From the NCBI GenBank assembly GCA_964563335.1, contig CAZLWL010000022.1, positions 1 through 32,621 of the forward strand: DNA of 32,621 nt, read 5' to 3'. The notes under the pieces are model-generated. The model was given only the letters and a program-made list of their open reading frames with translations, did no database searches and had not been told where the DNA came from. The position numbers were made by a program, and so were the translations under genes. The DNA comes from QNBT01 sp964563335 (lineage in GTDB: Bacteria; Planctomycetota; Phycisphaerae; Sedimentisphaerales; Anaerohalosphaeraceae). Positions 23,907-32,507 of the stretch are shown in pieces. The stretch's first letter is position 1, and each line of letters starts with the position of its first letter.

Positions 23907-25598
23907 ATGAAGACTTGGAAAGCGTTGGTTTTAATATCTATGATCCTGCTGGCCTTGACTTCTCTGGCGAGTGCTGACGAAACTCTCTACAATGGTATCG
24001 TGCTGCCGGATCAATGGCCCCCGGATTATGGTGAACTGACGCGGGACCCGATGCCGGTTCCCTACCTTAAGAATCCGCCTGCGGTCATCCCTATTGATGT
24101 TGGGCGCCAGCTCTTTGTTGACGATTTCCTCATTCAACAGACCACCCTCGACCGTCGGTTCCACCTGCCCAGAAGCCACCCCAACAACCCCGTGATCCGT
24201 GCCGACAGGGAATGGGAGCGGTACGTTGCCCCTTACAGCGGCGGAGTGTGGCACGACCCGGCCGACGGTCTTTTCAAAATGTGGTACTGCTGCCGCCCCG
24301 GTGAGGTGGACGGCAGGCCCTTTCGCTGGGGACCGGTCTGCCTGGCTACCTCCCCGGACGGCGTGAACTGGGACAAGCCAAATATGGGTGACGGCACGAA
24401 CATAGTGCTGTCGGTCACCCGCGACTCCAGCACGGTTTGGCTGGATCACGACGCAGTGGACTCTAAGGAACGATTCAAGTACTTCACAACTGAGTATTTA
24501 GGCTTCCGGGGCGACGATGCAATGTGGGGACTCGTCTATCGCATTAGCGCTGATGGTATTCACTGGTCTGAGCCGCAGGCAAAACAAGAAGTTTGGGGCG
24601 ACCGGTCAACTGTCTTCTACAATCCGTTTCGTAAAGTGTGGGTGTTCAGCCAGCGAACCGAGGGGCGCGGGGACGATCCTGATTCTATAGGAAGAAGCCG
24701 TTCTTACTTGGAAGCATCGACAGCCAAGGACATGATGGCCGAGGTCACGTACAACGAGTATGATCAAGCTGAGGGAAAGTCTGTGCTTTGGACCGGCGCG
24801 GACAGGTACGACCCGCGCCACCCATGGATCGATAGTAACAACCACGCGGAACTGTACAACTTGGACGCGGCACCTTACGAAAGCCTGATGCTGGGTTTTT
24901 TCACCATCTTCCATGGCGACCCGGGCCATAAAAACCTGGTGCTGACCGGATTCAGCCGTGACGGCTTCCACTGGTGGCGCCCGGACCGCCGACCATTCCT
25001 TTACGATGAGCGAGGCGAGGGATGGATCCTCAACCACAGCAACGATTCAGGAGAGCCTGAAGTGCGGCAGGTCATCTCCAATATCCAATCCGCCGCCGGC
25101 GGGCCCCTGGTCGTTGGCGATGAGCTTTATTTCTATGCAATGTCCTCGGCTAACCGTGGCGCCAACCTATACATGCTGCGTAGAGATGGCTTCGCCTCGA
25201 TGGATGCAGGCGAAGAAACCGAAACGCTCACCACGAGACCTGTTACCTTCCAGGGCAAGCACCTGTTCGTCAACGCCGATTGTCCCAAGGGCGAGTTGAA
25301 AGTCGAAGTGTTAGACAAAGACGGCAAGGTGATTAAGCCCTTTGCTCTAAAGAATTGTGAACCGGTCTCTAACGACAAGACGCTGGTGCAGGTGAATTGG
25401 CAAGAAAACAAAGATATTGCAGTCCTTGCCGGTAAGCCGGTACGGTTCCGGTTCCATCTGAGAAACGGTTCGCTGTACGCTTTCTGGGTAAGTCCCGACA
25501 AATCTGGCGCAAGCCACGGATACGTGGGGGCCGGCGGACCGGGATTTACCGGACCGACGGACACAGTCGGAAAAAGTGCTGTACGAACTTCCAGGTAG
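23907..25598 (+). CDS. Secreted GH32/GH43-like five-bladed propeller protein (paralogue 1)
   Basis: A 563-residue protein with a Sec signal peptide (KALVLISMILLALTSLASA, about 5-23). The body starts ETLYNGIVLPDQWPP and contains DVGRQLFVDDFLI (64-76), WHDPADGLFKMWY (about 115-127) and repeated (I/A)SxDGxxW blocks (SPDGVNW, SADGIHW, SRDGFHWWRPDRRPF). These are features of the arabinanase/levansucrase/invertase propeller superfamily; I know this PVC family only as uncharacterised. The catalytic residues are unproven. It is clearly paralogous to 27456-30105, but lacks its dockerin-like tail: homology stops right after GPTDTVG. The ATG at 23907 follows AAGGA. It lies 82 bases after the pseudopilin gene. 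Confidence 0.8.
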   Translation: MKTWKALVLISMILLALTSLASADETLYNGIVLPDQWPPDYGELTRDPMPVPYLKNPPAVIPIDVGRQLFVDDFLIQQTTLDRRFHLPRSHPNNPVIRADREWERYVAPYSGGVWHDPADGLFKMWYCCRPGEVDGRPFRWGPVCLATSPDGVNWDKPNMGDGTNIVLSVTRDSSTVWLDHDAVDSKERFKYFTTEYLGFRGDDAMWGLVYRISADGIHWSEPQAKQEVWGDRSTVFYNPFRKVWVFSQRTEGRGDDPDSIGRSRSYLEASTAKDMMAEVTYNEYDQAEGKSVLWTGADRYDPRHPWIDSNNHAELYNLDAAPYESLMLGFFTIFHGDPGHKNLVLTGFSRDGFHWWRPDRRPFLYDERGEGWILNHSNDSGEPEVRQVISNIQSAAGGPLVVGDELYFYAMSSANRGANLYMLRRDGFASMDAGEETETLTTRPVTFQGKHLFVNADCPKGELKVEVLDKDGKVIKPFALKNCEPVSNDKTLVQVNWQENKDIAVLAGKPVRFRFHLRNGSLYAFWVSPDKSGASHGYVGAGGPGFTGPTDTVGKSAVRTSR

Positions 25599-25715
25599 AT
25601 GCGCCGCTGCCACCTGAATGGGAATTTGGGCGGTGTCGGCTACAGTGAGGACCAATGGAATGGTCCCGGTAGCGGTTATATGAAATCCTATGGTAGCGAT
25701 TGGTCGTACCATTGA
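25599..25715 (+). CDS. Small in-frame reading frame directly after the propeller stop codon
   Basis: A 38-codon frame whose ATG immediately follows the TAG of the preceding gene (TAGATG), in the same phase. After MRRCHLNG it is rich in Gly, Tyr, Ser and Trp (GVGYSEDQW, GPGSGYMKSYGSDW), unlike random sequence. It could be a read-through extension, a separately translated peptide, or the remains of an older C-terminus or of an inserted pilin tail. There is no Shine-Dalgarno of its own. Coding status is uncertain. Confidence 0.3.
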   Translation: MRRCHLNGNLGGVGYSEDQWNGPGSGYMKSYGSDWSYH

Positions 25716-25740
25716 TTTTTTGTGGCATAAAGGATATACT

Positions 25741-26823
25741 ATGAAAGAGGCCCTGAAGCTGGTAATGGAGGAATTCCGATCCAAAATAAAAAAAACAGTT
25801 ACGGGTTTTGTCATTCCCACGATAGCGCCGAATCCTCGTCTTTATGGTTTCCAATATTTTGACGATGATCGCAGCGAAGAATCTCAATACAAATTCCGTA
25901 ACAGTGAAGCGTTTACACTAATTGAGTTGTTGGTTGTAATTGCCATTATCGCTCTGCTGCTTAGTATCCTCACGCCGGCGTTGAATAAGGTCAAGGAAGC
26001 CGGCAGAAGGGCGGTCTGCATAAGTAACCTCAGGCAATTAAGCCTGGCAGATATTATGCATGCCCAGTTGTACAACGGTCGCTTTGTCGCTGCGAATGGT
26101 GACTACGAGTTGTTAGACAGCGGGGGATTCGATGTTACGCTGCCCGATGGGACGGTGTTTAGACCGCCCTACCCGGTGTGGTGCATCAACAATGCATTTA
26201 TTAAGTTGTTGGACCAAACCGCAGTAGAGAATTTGGGATATAATCTGGGCAGCAATCTTGCTATTACATATTATGGTTTGCCCCGGAAATTCAGATGTCC
26301 CAGTTACCCAAGCAAAAAGGCCTCGGTGGCAGCCGCCGCATCTGGCGGCGGAACTATACTTCAAACAAGTTATGGCGTCAACGTCACTGATTGGCATCGG
26401 GCAGTTGAGGACACCGGCAGCGATGCCTCGACCGGGGCACTGGCTATGGAGGACATAATATGGATTAAGGGTGTCCCGGTTGATGAGATTAAAAGACCGG
26501 CCGGGAAAATACTGTTCACCGACGCCATAAATCCGGGTGCCAGTTATGTAGACTGGCAGGGAGGTTACCAGGGAAATTACGTTAACCAGTGGGACGTACA
26601 TGGAGAAATCTTCGGCTGGGAGGGATATGCTCATGAAGGCCCTCAGGGCGATGCGCCGGCGTATCGTCATAACGATGGCGCCAACATAGCCTTTTGCGAC
26701 GGTCACGTTGAATATCGTAAGAAAAACGAGATGTTCTACTTCACGGACGGCAACAGGCCTAATGCCGCCGCAACAAATGTTGACGTTGCTCGAAACGATT
26801 CACTGTGGTGTTATTTTAGGTAG
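25741..26823 (+). CDS. Pseudopilin-type protein with H-x9-DG motif and long leader
   Basis: A 360-residue protein with the prepilin helix FTLIELLVVIAIIALLLSIL and a C-terminal HNDGANIAFCDGHVEY, an exact H-x9-DG motif. The leader is odd: from the ATG at 25741 (Shine-Dalgarno AAAGG) to the cleavage point there are 57 residues, and position -1 is Ala (NSEA-FTLIELL) instead of Gly. No in-frame ATG, GTG or TTG lies closer. Such long leaders are unusual, so processing may differ. It follows the propeller gene by about 140 bases and is probably part of the same transcript. Its role is likely surface or secretion linked. Confidence 0.8.
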   Translation: MKEALKLVMEEFRSKIKKTVTGFVIPTIAPNPRLYGFQYFDDDRSEESQYKFRNSEAFTLIELLVVIAIIALLLSILTPALNKVKEAGRRAVCISNLRQLSLADIMHAQLYNGRFVAANGDYELLDSGGFDVTLPDGTVFRPPYPVWCINNAFIKLLDQTAVENLGYNLGSNLAITYYGLPRKFRCPSYPSKKASVAAAASGGGTILQTSYGVNVTDWHRAVEDTGSDASTGALAMEDIIWIKGVPVDEIKRPAGKILFTDAINPGASYVDWQGGYQGNYVNQWDVHGEIFGWEGYAHEGPQGDAPAYRHNDGANIAFCDGHVEYRKKNEMFYFTDGNRPNAAATNVDVARNDSLWCYFR

Positions 26824-27176
26824 CGTTCAGGACAATGACTACGGCGTTCAGGGCATTGGATTTATTTCGAGGCCTTTTTTTTGTGTACAGCGGGCAATTT
26901 GCTTTTGATTAAGACCATATGAATTTTGACTGTTTACATAGTTCGGACTGGAACTCGTCTGCAAACGACAAACCAGTATTCCTTCCTCTTCGCCTACGGC
27001 TCAGTTCCAGGAATTGGGTGCAGGTCAATGAAACTTTAAATTCGCATAAATAGTGGACCAGTTTTCGGGGAACAGGCCGATACACTATCAATTTTTCAAA
27101 AACGCCGCCTCGATGTGCTCCCCCCATTTTGTATATAGGATAATACTCTCAATTTTTCTAAAAGGCGAAATTTTTC
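26824..27176. other. Non-coding interval
   Basis: About 350 bases between the pseudopilin gene and the next promoter. A T8 run at about 26874-26881 may be the end of a terminator, though I find no good stem before it. Two imperfect copies of TCAATTTTTC-type sequence lie near 27089 and 27148. No credible gene. Confidence 0.5.
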
Positions 27177-27205
27177 TTGACAGCAGAAAGTGAAAAGCCT
27201 ATATT
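27177..27205 (+). promoter_or_regulatory. Strong promoter of the second propeller gene
   Basis: Consensus TTGACA (27177-27182), an exact 17-base spacer and TATATT (27200-27205). Transcription would begin near 27212, giving an untranslated leader of about 240 bases before the ATG at 27456. Confidence 0.78.
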
Positions 27206-27272
27206 AGAGAATATAGATCTGTGGCTTACAAAGTAGAAAATGATGAGAACGTACAATTTCCCGGAGGAGATT

Positions 27273-27329
27273 ATGCTGATTCTCAAAGAACTGAAATTTA
27301 TCGTAAGCTACGAAAGAGGAAGAAGTTGA
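27273..27329 (+). CDS. Possible leader peptide in the 5' region of the propeller-2 mRNA
   Basis: An 18-codon frame (MLILKELKFIVSYERGRS) with a good Shine-Dalgarno GGAGGAG five bases before the ATG. The same frame is open to an ATG at 27240. It ends upstream of a hairpin, TGCCCC-CTGTAA-GGGGCA (27346-27363). It could be a regulatory leader peptide or decayed coding sequence. I do not recognise it. Confidence 0.3.
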   Translation: MLILKELKFIVSYERGRS

Positions 27330-27455
27330 AAAGTTGATTTGTGTTTGCCCCCTGTAAGGGGCAGGCGCTCTCTGAGCTGTTCGAAGCCTGTAATGAACGC
27401 AAAATGGAGAGTTGGAACTAAATGGAAACGTACAGGCAAATGGAGGATTAAAATT

Positions 27456-30105
27456 ATGAAAAAATTGATAATGTTTTTTATGGTGTTAATGTTATGCCTC
27501 GGCACCGCTGGCGAAGCTGAAGCTTGGCCTTCCTGCCTCGTGGTTTGCCCAACGGATGCAGGGGACGGCGATGAGGTCATCGTGAATGCCTATGACGAAA
27601 ACGGTGAATGGTTTGACCTGAGTCCTCATGTGGATGACTGGGTCGAGATCTGCTTTGGGGGGGGATAGGGATGGGACTCCTGGCTGCGTCTGGGCCAGTG
27701 GGGAAGGAGATAAGTACCTCGACGTGTCAAGCGGCAGTGCTGTGTTTACGATTACCCAGGCGATGTTGGACAGTGACACTTTCACCTTTGAGCTCTATCT
27801 TGAGCAGGAAGGGGAAGGAGTAGCGTTTATCATGATAGCCTTCCCGGATGCAGAACCGGATGAAGAACCGCCATTCGATACAGTTGCCGAAGCCGTCGCT
27901 GCCGGCGGCAACTGTGAAGGCCTGGGCTGCCTCGCCCATAGTCCTATCGCCATTGACCCGAACGTGATGCTCGTCTATGAAACAGGCGAAACTGAAGGCA
28001 ACTTTGGCGTTTCTTTGAGGTACGAGCCACCACCGGGAGCCACGATAACAGTTACGGTTGACCCCAATAATGGCGGCCCGAGTGAGGATTTTACACTCCT
28101 TGGGAGTACCGACCCCAATGGCAGTATCGCTTTAACTTTCAATACGGGCAACTGGGACGTTCCGCAAACGGTTGTCTTCAAAGCTATTGACGATGACATC
28201 TCCGATGACCTGCCGGAATTGTTGGAAGAGCACACGATACTCCTTGTATCTTCCTACCCCGGCCACTCCACAGATGTAAACTTCGTGGGCGAGAATAACG
28301 TGACCGCTACTGTTGTTGACAACGACCTGCCCCCGGGTGAGACCCTCTACAATGGTATCGTGCTGCCGTACACATGGCCGCCACAGTATCCTTCAATACC
28401 TTACGAACCGATGCCGGTTCCTTACCTCGATAATCCGCCTGCGGTGGTTCCTATCGATGTTGGGCGCCAGTTCTTTGTCGATGACTTCCTTGTCGAGACG
28501 ACTACGATGACTCGAACCTTCCACCTGCCTGAGTTCCACGCCAGCAACCCGGTGATTCAAGCCGACCGGACATGGGAAGCTTACGCGATCCCGTCCAGCG
28601 GCGGAGCGTGGTACGACCCGGACGACAGTCTTTTCAAACTGTGGTACTCCTGCCACGATGGTGTGATAAACGACCAGGAAGGAGGCCTTGGGCCGGTTTC
28701 CCTGGCTACCTCCCTGGACGGCGTGAACTGGGACAAGCCGAATTATGGTAGCGGCAAGAACATCGTGCTGGATGTCACCCACGACTCCTCCGTCATCTGG
28801 ATGGACCAGAACGCCGTGGCCGGGGAACGATTCAAATGGTTCGCCACCGAGTATTTCGGCATGCAGGGCGACGATCCAATCTGGAAACTCTGCTATCGCA
28901 TCAGCGCTGATGGCATTAGCTGGTCCGCACCGCAGGGTACTCCTCAGAGTGTCTGGGGGGACCGGACAACCGCCTTATACAACCCGTTTAGGGATGTGTG
29001 GGTTTGCAGCCAGCGGCTCGAGATCCTTCCAGAAGATTATAGAGTTCGCGCTTACGTCGAAGGAACGTCAGCGGCGAACCTGATGAGCAAGATCAAATAC
29101 TGCCAGAAAGATCAGGTTGAGGGTGAGTATGTGTACTGGGTAGGCGCCGATCCTTGTGATCCGAAACACCCATGGGAAGGCGACCCTCCCGATGCGCAGT
29201 TGTACAACCTGGACGCGGCACCTTACGAGAGTGTGATGCTGGGGCTTTTCAGCGTCTTCCAGGGCGACCCGGGCCATAAAAACATAATATCGCTCGGATT
29301 CAGCCGTGACGGCTTCCACTGGGACCGCCCTGATCGCCGCCCATTCTGTTTCGATCCGCGCGGCGAGGCGCCTTTGGAACCGTTACAGGAATCCTCCGAT
29401 ATCCAATCTGCCGCCGGTGGGCCCCTTATCGTCGGCGATAAGCTTTACTTCTATTCAAAATACTGGCCGGGGGGCGAGGGGTTCACCAACCTCCACGTGC
29501 TGCGTCGCGACGGCTTCGCCTCGATGGACGCAGGCCCAAGTGCCGAAACGCTCACCACGAGACCTGTGACTTTCCAGGGCAAGTACCTGTTCGTCAACAC
29601 GGACTGCCCCTCGGGCGAGCTGAAAGTTGAGGTGTTGAATGAAGCCAGCGAAGTGATCTCGCCTTTCACCCTCGCCAACTGTGATGCGATTTCATCCGAT
29701 ACGACGTGTAAGCAGGTGACTTGGGACCCAAACGACGATCTCTCCGCCCTTCAAGGCCAATCGACTCGGTTCCGGTTCACTCTGACCGACGGTTCGCTGT
29801 ACGCCTTCTGGGTCAGTCCTGACGCCTCAGGTGCCAGCTACGGTTACGTTGCGGGCGGCGGGCCTGGATTTACCGGGCCGACGGACACAGTCGGACTACA
29901 TTGTGGTGGAGCCAATCTGGATGATAATATTGAAATCAACACAGCCGACCTGGTTATCATTGCTGCACACTGGATGTTCGACTGTACCGCCCCCGACTGG
30001 TGCGGCGGTGCTGATATGGATCCGGTCGTCGAAGACAGGGGCCAGGTCAACCTGGTGGATTTTGCCATTTTTGCACTCTACTGGCTCGAAACAGGCTGCA
30101 TCTGA
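27456..30105 (+). CDS. Secreted propeller protein, paralogue 2, with Calx-beta and dockerin-like domains; frameshifted at G8
   Basis: The frame opened by the ATG at 27456 (GGAGG upstream; signal peptide about 1-23) ends at a TAG at 27666-27668, just after a run of eight G (27657-27664). The +1 frame continues in homology to 30105. With seven G it would be one protein of about 882 residues. Order: signal peptide; an unknown Cys-containing domain; a Calx-beta-like domain (about 167-290, ending VVDND); the five-bladed propeller (about 294-811: DVGRQFFVDDFLVE, WYDPDDSLFKLWY, SRDGFHWDRPDRRPF); and two dockerin-like EF-hand segments (NLDDNIEINTADLVIIAAHW and QVNLVDFAIFALYWLE). Paralogous to 23907-25598. 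The break may be phase variation, decay or an assembly error. Confidence 0.75.
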
Positions 30106-30200
30106 CACTTAACAACAGGCCATAATAATTCATATTAACTATAGGCATGAGGCTTATGCGGCCCTTTGTTAACCACGATTGCAGTTTTGTAGTTTTGTAG

Positions 30201-30224
30201 GATGGGCAGGTTTTCCTGCCCATC
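30201..30224. terminator. Hairpin between convergent genes
   Basis: GATGGGCAGG and CCTGCCCATC form a perfect 10-bp stem with a TTTT loop. There is little T run on either side. It lies between the convergent propeller-2 and GH32 genes, so a bidirectional terminator is likely. Confidence 0.65.
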
Positions 30225-30234
30225 TTCCGATCTG

Positions 30235-32412
30235 TCAGTGAGCATTCGACGGCATCACCTCCCAGGCTTGTAGTTTCTTTACAGTTGCCCCAGCGCCTTT
30301 GCTGAATAGCTTCACGCCCAGGCTATCGGCGCGAGTGGGATATATCCGCCGCATAACGGCCTGTCGGTTGTTGGCAAAGACCTCGACTACGGATTTATCG
30401 ACGAAGACCTGCAGCTTCAACAGCTCATCAGCTCCTAATTCAAACGGCCCTGCTTCAATAGACTTGCGCCCTTCACCCAGGCTCGACTTGCGCGTATCAA
30501 TCTTTAGCTTCTTATCGGCAGCATCATAATAGACCAAGGTCTCCTCTTTGCCGTCCGGTGAGCAGCAGACCTTAATGCCGACTTGCTCGGCGTCCCCCGG
30601 AGCGATTTCGAGCTTTAGCTCGATGCTGTTTCCGCCAATCCCTTTAAGCGGCAACTCGGTATCCGCCTTGACAGTTAGGCCGGCCCGTCTCTGCTCGTTG
30701 TAGCGGAGCATTTCGAGTTCTTCTGCCGGCCTCATCCGCAACATGCCGTCAGCGCCTAACCACAAAACCCGCGGCAGGCTCATCGTCCCCGACCAGGCGC
30801 TTGCCTCAACGGTATCATCTTCTCGGCGGTCGAATATCCACGCCCACATGATTCGCCTGCCCTTATCATCTAACATACTCTCGGGAGCAAAGAAGTCGTT
30901 GTCCACCCAACTCATCTGCCCATGCGACTCCGGGTAGAACTGTTCGTTTTTCCATTCCCCAACGTAGTATCGGCAGCCCATGTCGTGACTGATGCACATC
31001 AGGACATCTTTATCACCGAGCTTGAACAGGTCGGGGCACGAAATGTCTTCATTGATGTCGACGCCCTCGACGACATGGGCCAGCACATCGCCGACGTACT
31101 CCCATTTGTCGAGGGTCTTGGCTTTGAAGATGGCGGGCCGAAGTCCTCCGAAGATGGCGTAGTAGGTATCGCCCTCGAGCCAACCGTGCGGGTCCCAGGA
31201 CGCATAGGGCAGAACGCCGGCTACACGTTCATCATCACCTTCTTGTTCCGGCGTATTTGGGATGATGGGGTTGCTCGGCAGCTTTTCCCAGACATCGAGC
31301 AGCTTGTCGCTGCTGGTGGCGATTGAGTTGCCCGCACCGACACCATGGTACAGCATGGTCGGGACACCGTCCTTGTTGAGGAAACAGTTTCCGCTGAACA
31401 TGCCGCGGTCGGGGTCGTCCGGACCGGGATAGAGACTTGTGGGATGGTGACGCCAATGCACGAGATCGGTGCTGGAAACATGACCCCAGCAGTGACCCCG
31501 AGTATCCTGAAAAATATAAAAAAGATGGTACCTGCCCTTCCAGAAAATCGCACCATTCGGGTCAAACGGATCACCGAAACCTTCCGGAATGACGAAATGA
31601 TACACCGGCCGATACGGATCCTTTAGCAATTTTTCACGTAAATTTTTCTGAGCGTCAATCAACGTATCGTGTTCTGTCACCCGCCCCGGCTTTGAAAACA
31701 TACCTGCAAAATGTCCTTTTGGCGCAGCGACCATTACGGCTCGCTCCCCACCAAGCACCAGCTTACCTTTTTCCACCTTTGCTCGGCCAGCCAGGAACGC
31801 CTCGCCGAAGGTTCCCATCTGGTCCGCGATTGAGCCTTTTTCAAACGACCACCAACCGACCGGCTTGATATCAGAAAGCTTGTTGGGCCTAAGTTTTGCG
31901 ATCTGCTTCGCTGTAAGCGCTACATCGTAAATCCTCGCATCGTCAATCTTACCCTGATAATACCCCGAGTCGGGCCCAGCGGCATGGCGCTGGCCGAACA
32001 TTACAACACTACCCGGCCCAAAATCTCGCCTCTCTTCGATTTTATATGAGGCGTATATCTTGGCGTTGCGGTAAATCGTAACATCGGCGCCCTTATAGAC
32101 TATAGCAATCTGAACAAATGCGTTTTTGCCTGCCGTTTCTTTACCATACTCTTTCTGCTCCTCTTTGCTCCTTCGATAGTGGTCACTGCCCGCCATCCAT
32201 TTGGCTTTGGCAATTTCTCCAAATACTATTCCATTAAAGTGGCCCTCCAGGTCATCGATTGTCAGGGCACTTCCACCTCGCTGCTCTAAATTCGCAGGTG
32301 CCGTCCACACCACTAATGTCTTATCTTTTATCCGGGCTCGGTCCGCCCCTTCCAATAACTGGCTGCCAAAAACAAACAAAACAACAATTACGATTAATTT
32401 AATAATTCTCAT
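30235..32412 (-). CDS. Sec-exported GH32-type glycoside hydrolase with LamG-like domain
   Basis: A 725-residue protein. Signal peptide at 1-23. Residues about 95-175 carry a concanavalin/LamG-like fold ending with the typical GKIDDARIYDVALTAKQI. The GH32 propeller starts near 265 (RPVYHFVIPEG), then DPFDPNG (nucleophile Asp284), SWDPHGW (Asp407) and EDISCPD, where Ser458 replaces the acid/base Glu. The C-terminal beta-sandwich ends in LKLQVFVDKSVVEVFANNRQ. The catalytic core is clearly related to 21492-23060. The extra lectin-like domain suggests binding to polysaccharide. The ATG at 32412 follows AGGAGA. Convergent with propeller-2; an extended -10 promoter stands about 90 bases upstream. 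Confidence 0.88.
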   Translation of the reverse strand: MRIIKLIVIVVLFVFGSQLLEGADRARIKDKTLVVWTAPANLEQRGGSALTIDDLEGHFNGIVFGEIAKAKWMAGSDHYRRSKEEQKEYGKETAGKNAFVQIAIVYKGADVTIYRNAKIYASYKIEERRDFGPGSVVMFGQRHAAGPDSGYYQGKIDDARIYDVALTAKQIAKLRPNKLSDIKPVGWWSFEKGSIADQMGTFGEAFLAGRAKVEKGKLVLGGERAVMVAAPKGHFAGMFSKPGRVTEHDTLIDAQKNLREKLLKDPYRPVYHFVIPEGFGDPFDPNGAIFWKGRYHLFYIFQDTRGHCWGHVSSTDLVHWRHHPTSLYPGPDDPDRGMFSGNCFLNKDGVPTMLYHGVGAGNSIATSSDKLLDVWEKLPSNPIIPNTPEQEGDDERVAGVLPYASWDPHGWLEGDTYYAIFGGLRPAIFKAKTLDKWEYVGDVLAHVVEGVDINEDISCPDLFKLGDKDVLMCISHDMGCRYYVGEWKNEQFYPESHGQMSWVDNDFFAPESMLDDKGRRIMWAWIFDRREDDTVEASAWSGTMSLPRVLWLGADGMLRMRPAEELEMLRYNEQRRAGLTVKADTELPLKGIGGNSIELKLEIAPGDAEQVGIKVCCSPDGKEETLVYYDAADKKLKIDTRKSSLGEGRKSIEAGPFELGADELLKLQVFVDKSVVEVFANNRQAVMRRIYPTRADSLGVKLFSKGAGATVKKLQAWEVMPSNAH

Positions 32413-32498
32413 AATTTTCTCCTATAAATATTTCTTGTCGATATTTCCAATTTATACCTGCTTGCTCGCGCCCACAAGCCCAATTTCCAGAAATGAAC

Positions 32499-32507
32499 AT
32501 TATACCA
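32499..32507 (-). promoter_or_regulatory. Extended -10 promoter of the second GH32 gene
   Basis: On the minus strand TGG followed by TATAAT (32504-32499), the same extended -10 form as in front of the cupin gene. No good -35 box. The transcript leader would be about 80 bases. Confidence 0.5.

Noticed and set aside
26909..27127. Minus-strand 72-codon frame in the gap after the pseudopilin gene
   Set aside because: No start signal or family motif; basic low-complexity composition, and another minus-strand frame there shows an equally protein-like short ending, so a decayed element cannot be told from chance.
27628..30105. Independent gene starting at the ATG at 27628
   Set aside because: The first codons up to the G8 tract are out of frame with the domain that precedes them, there is no signal peptide, and the gene at 27456 supplies one; a frameshifted single gene explains both parts.
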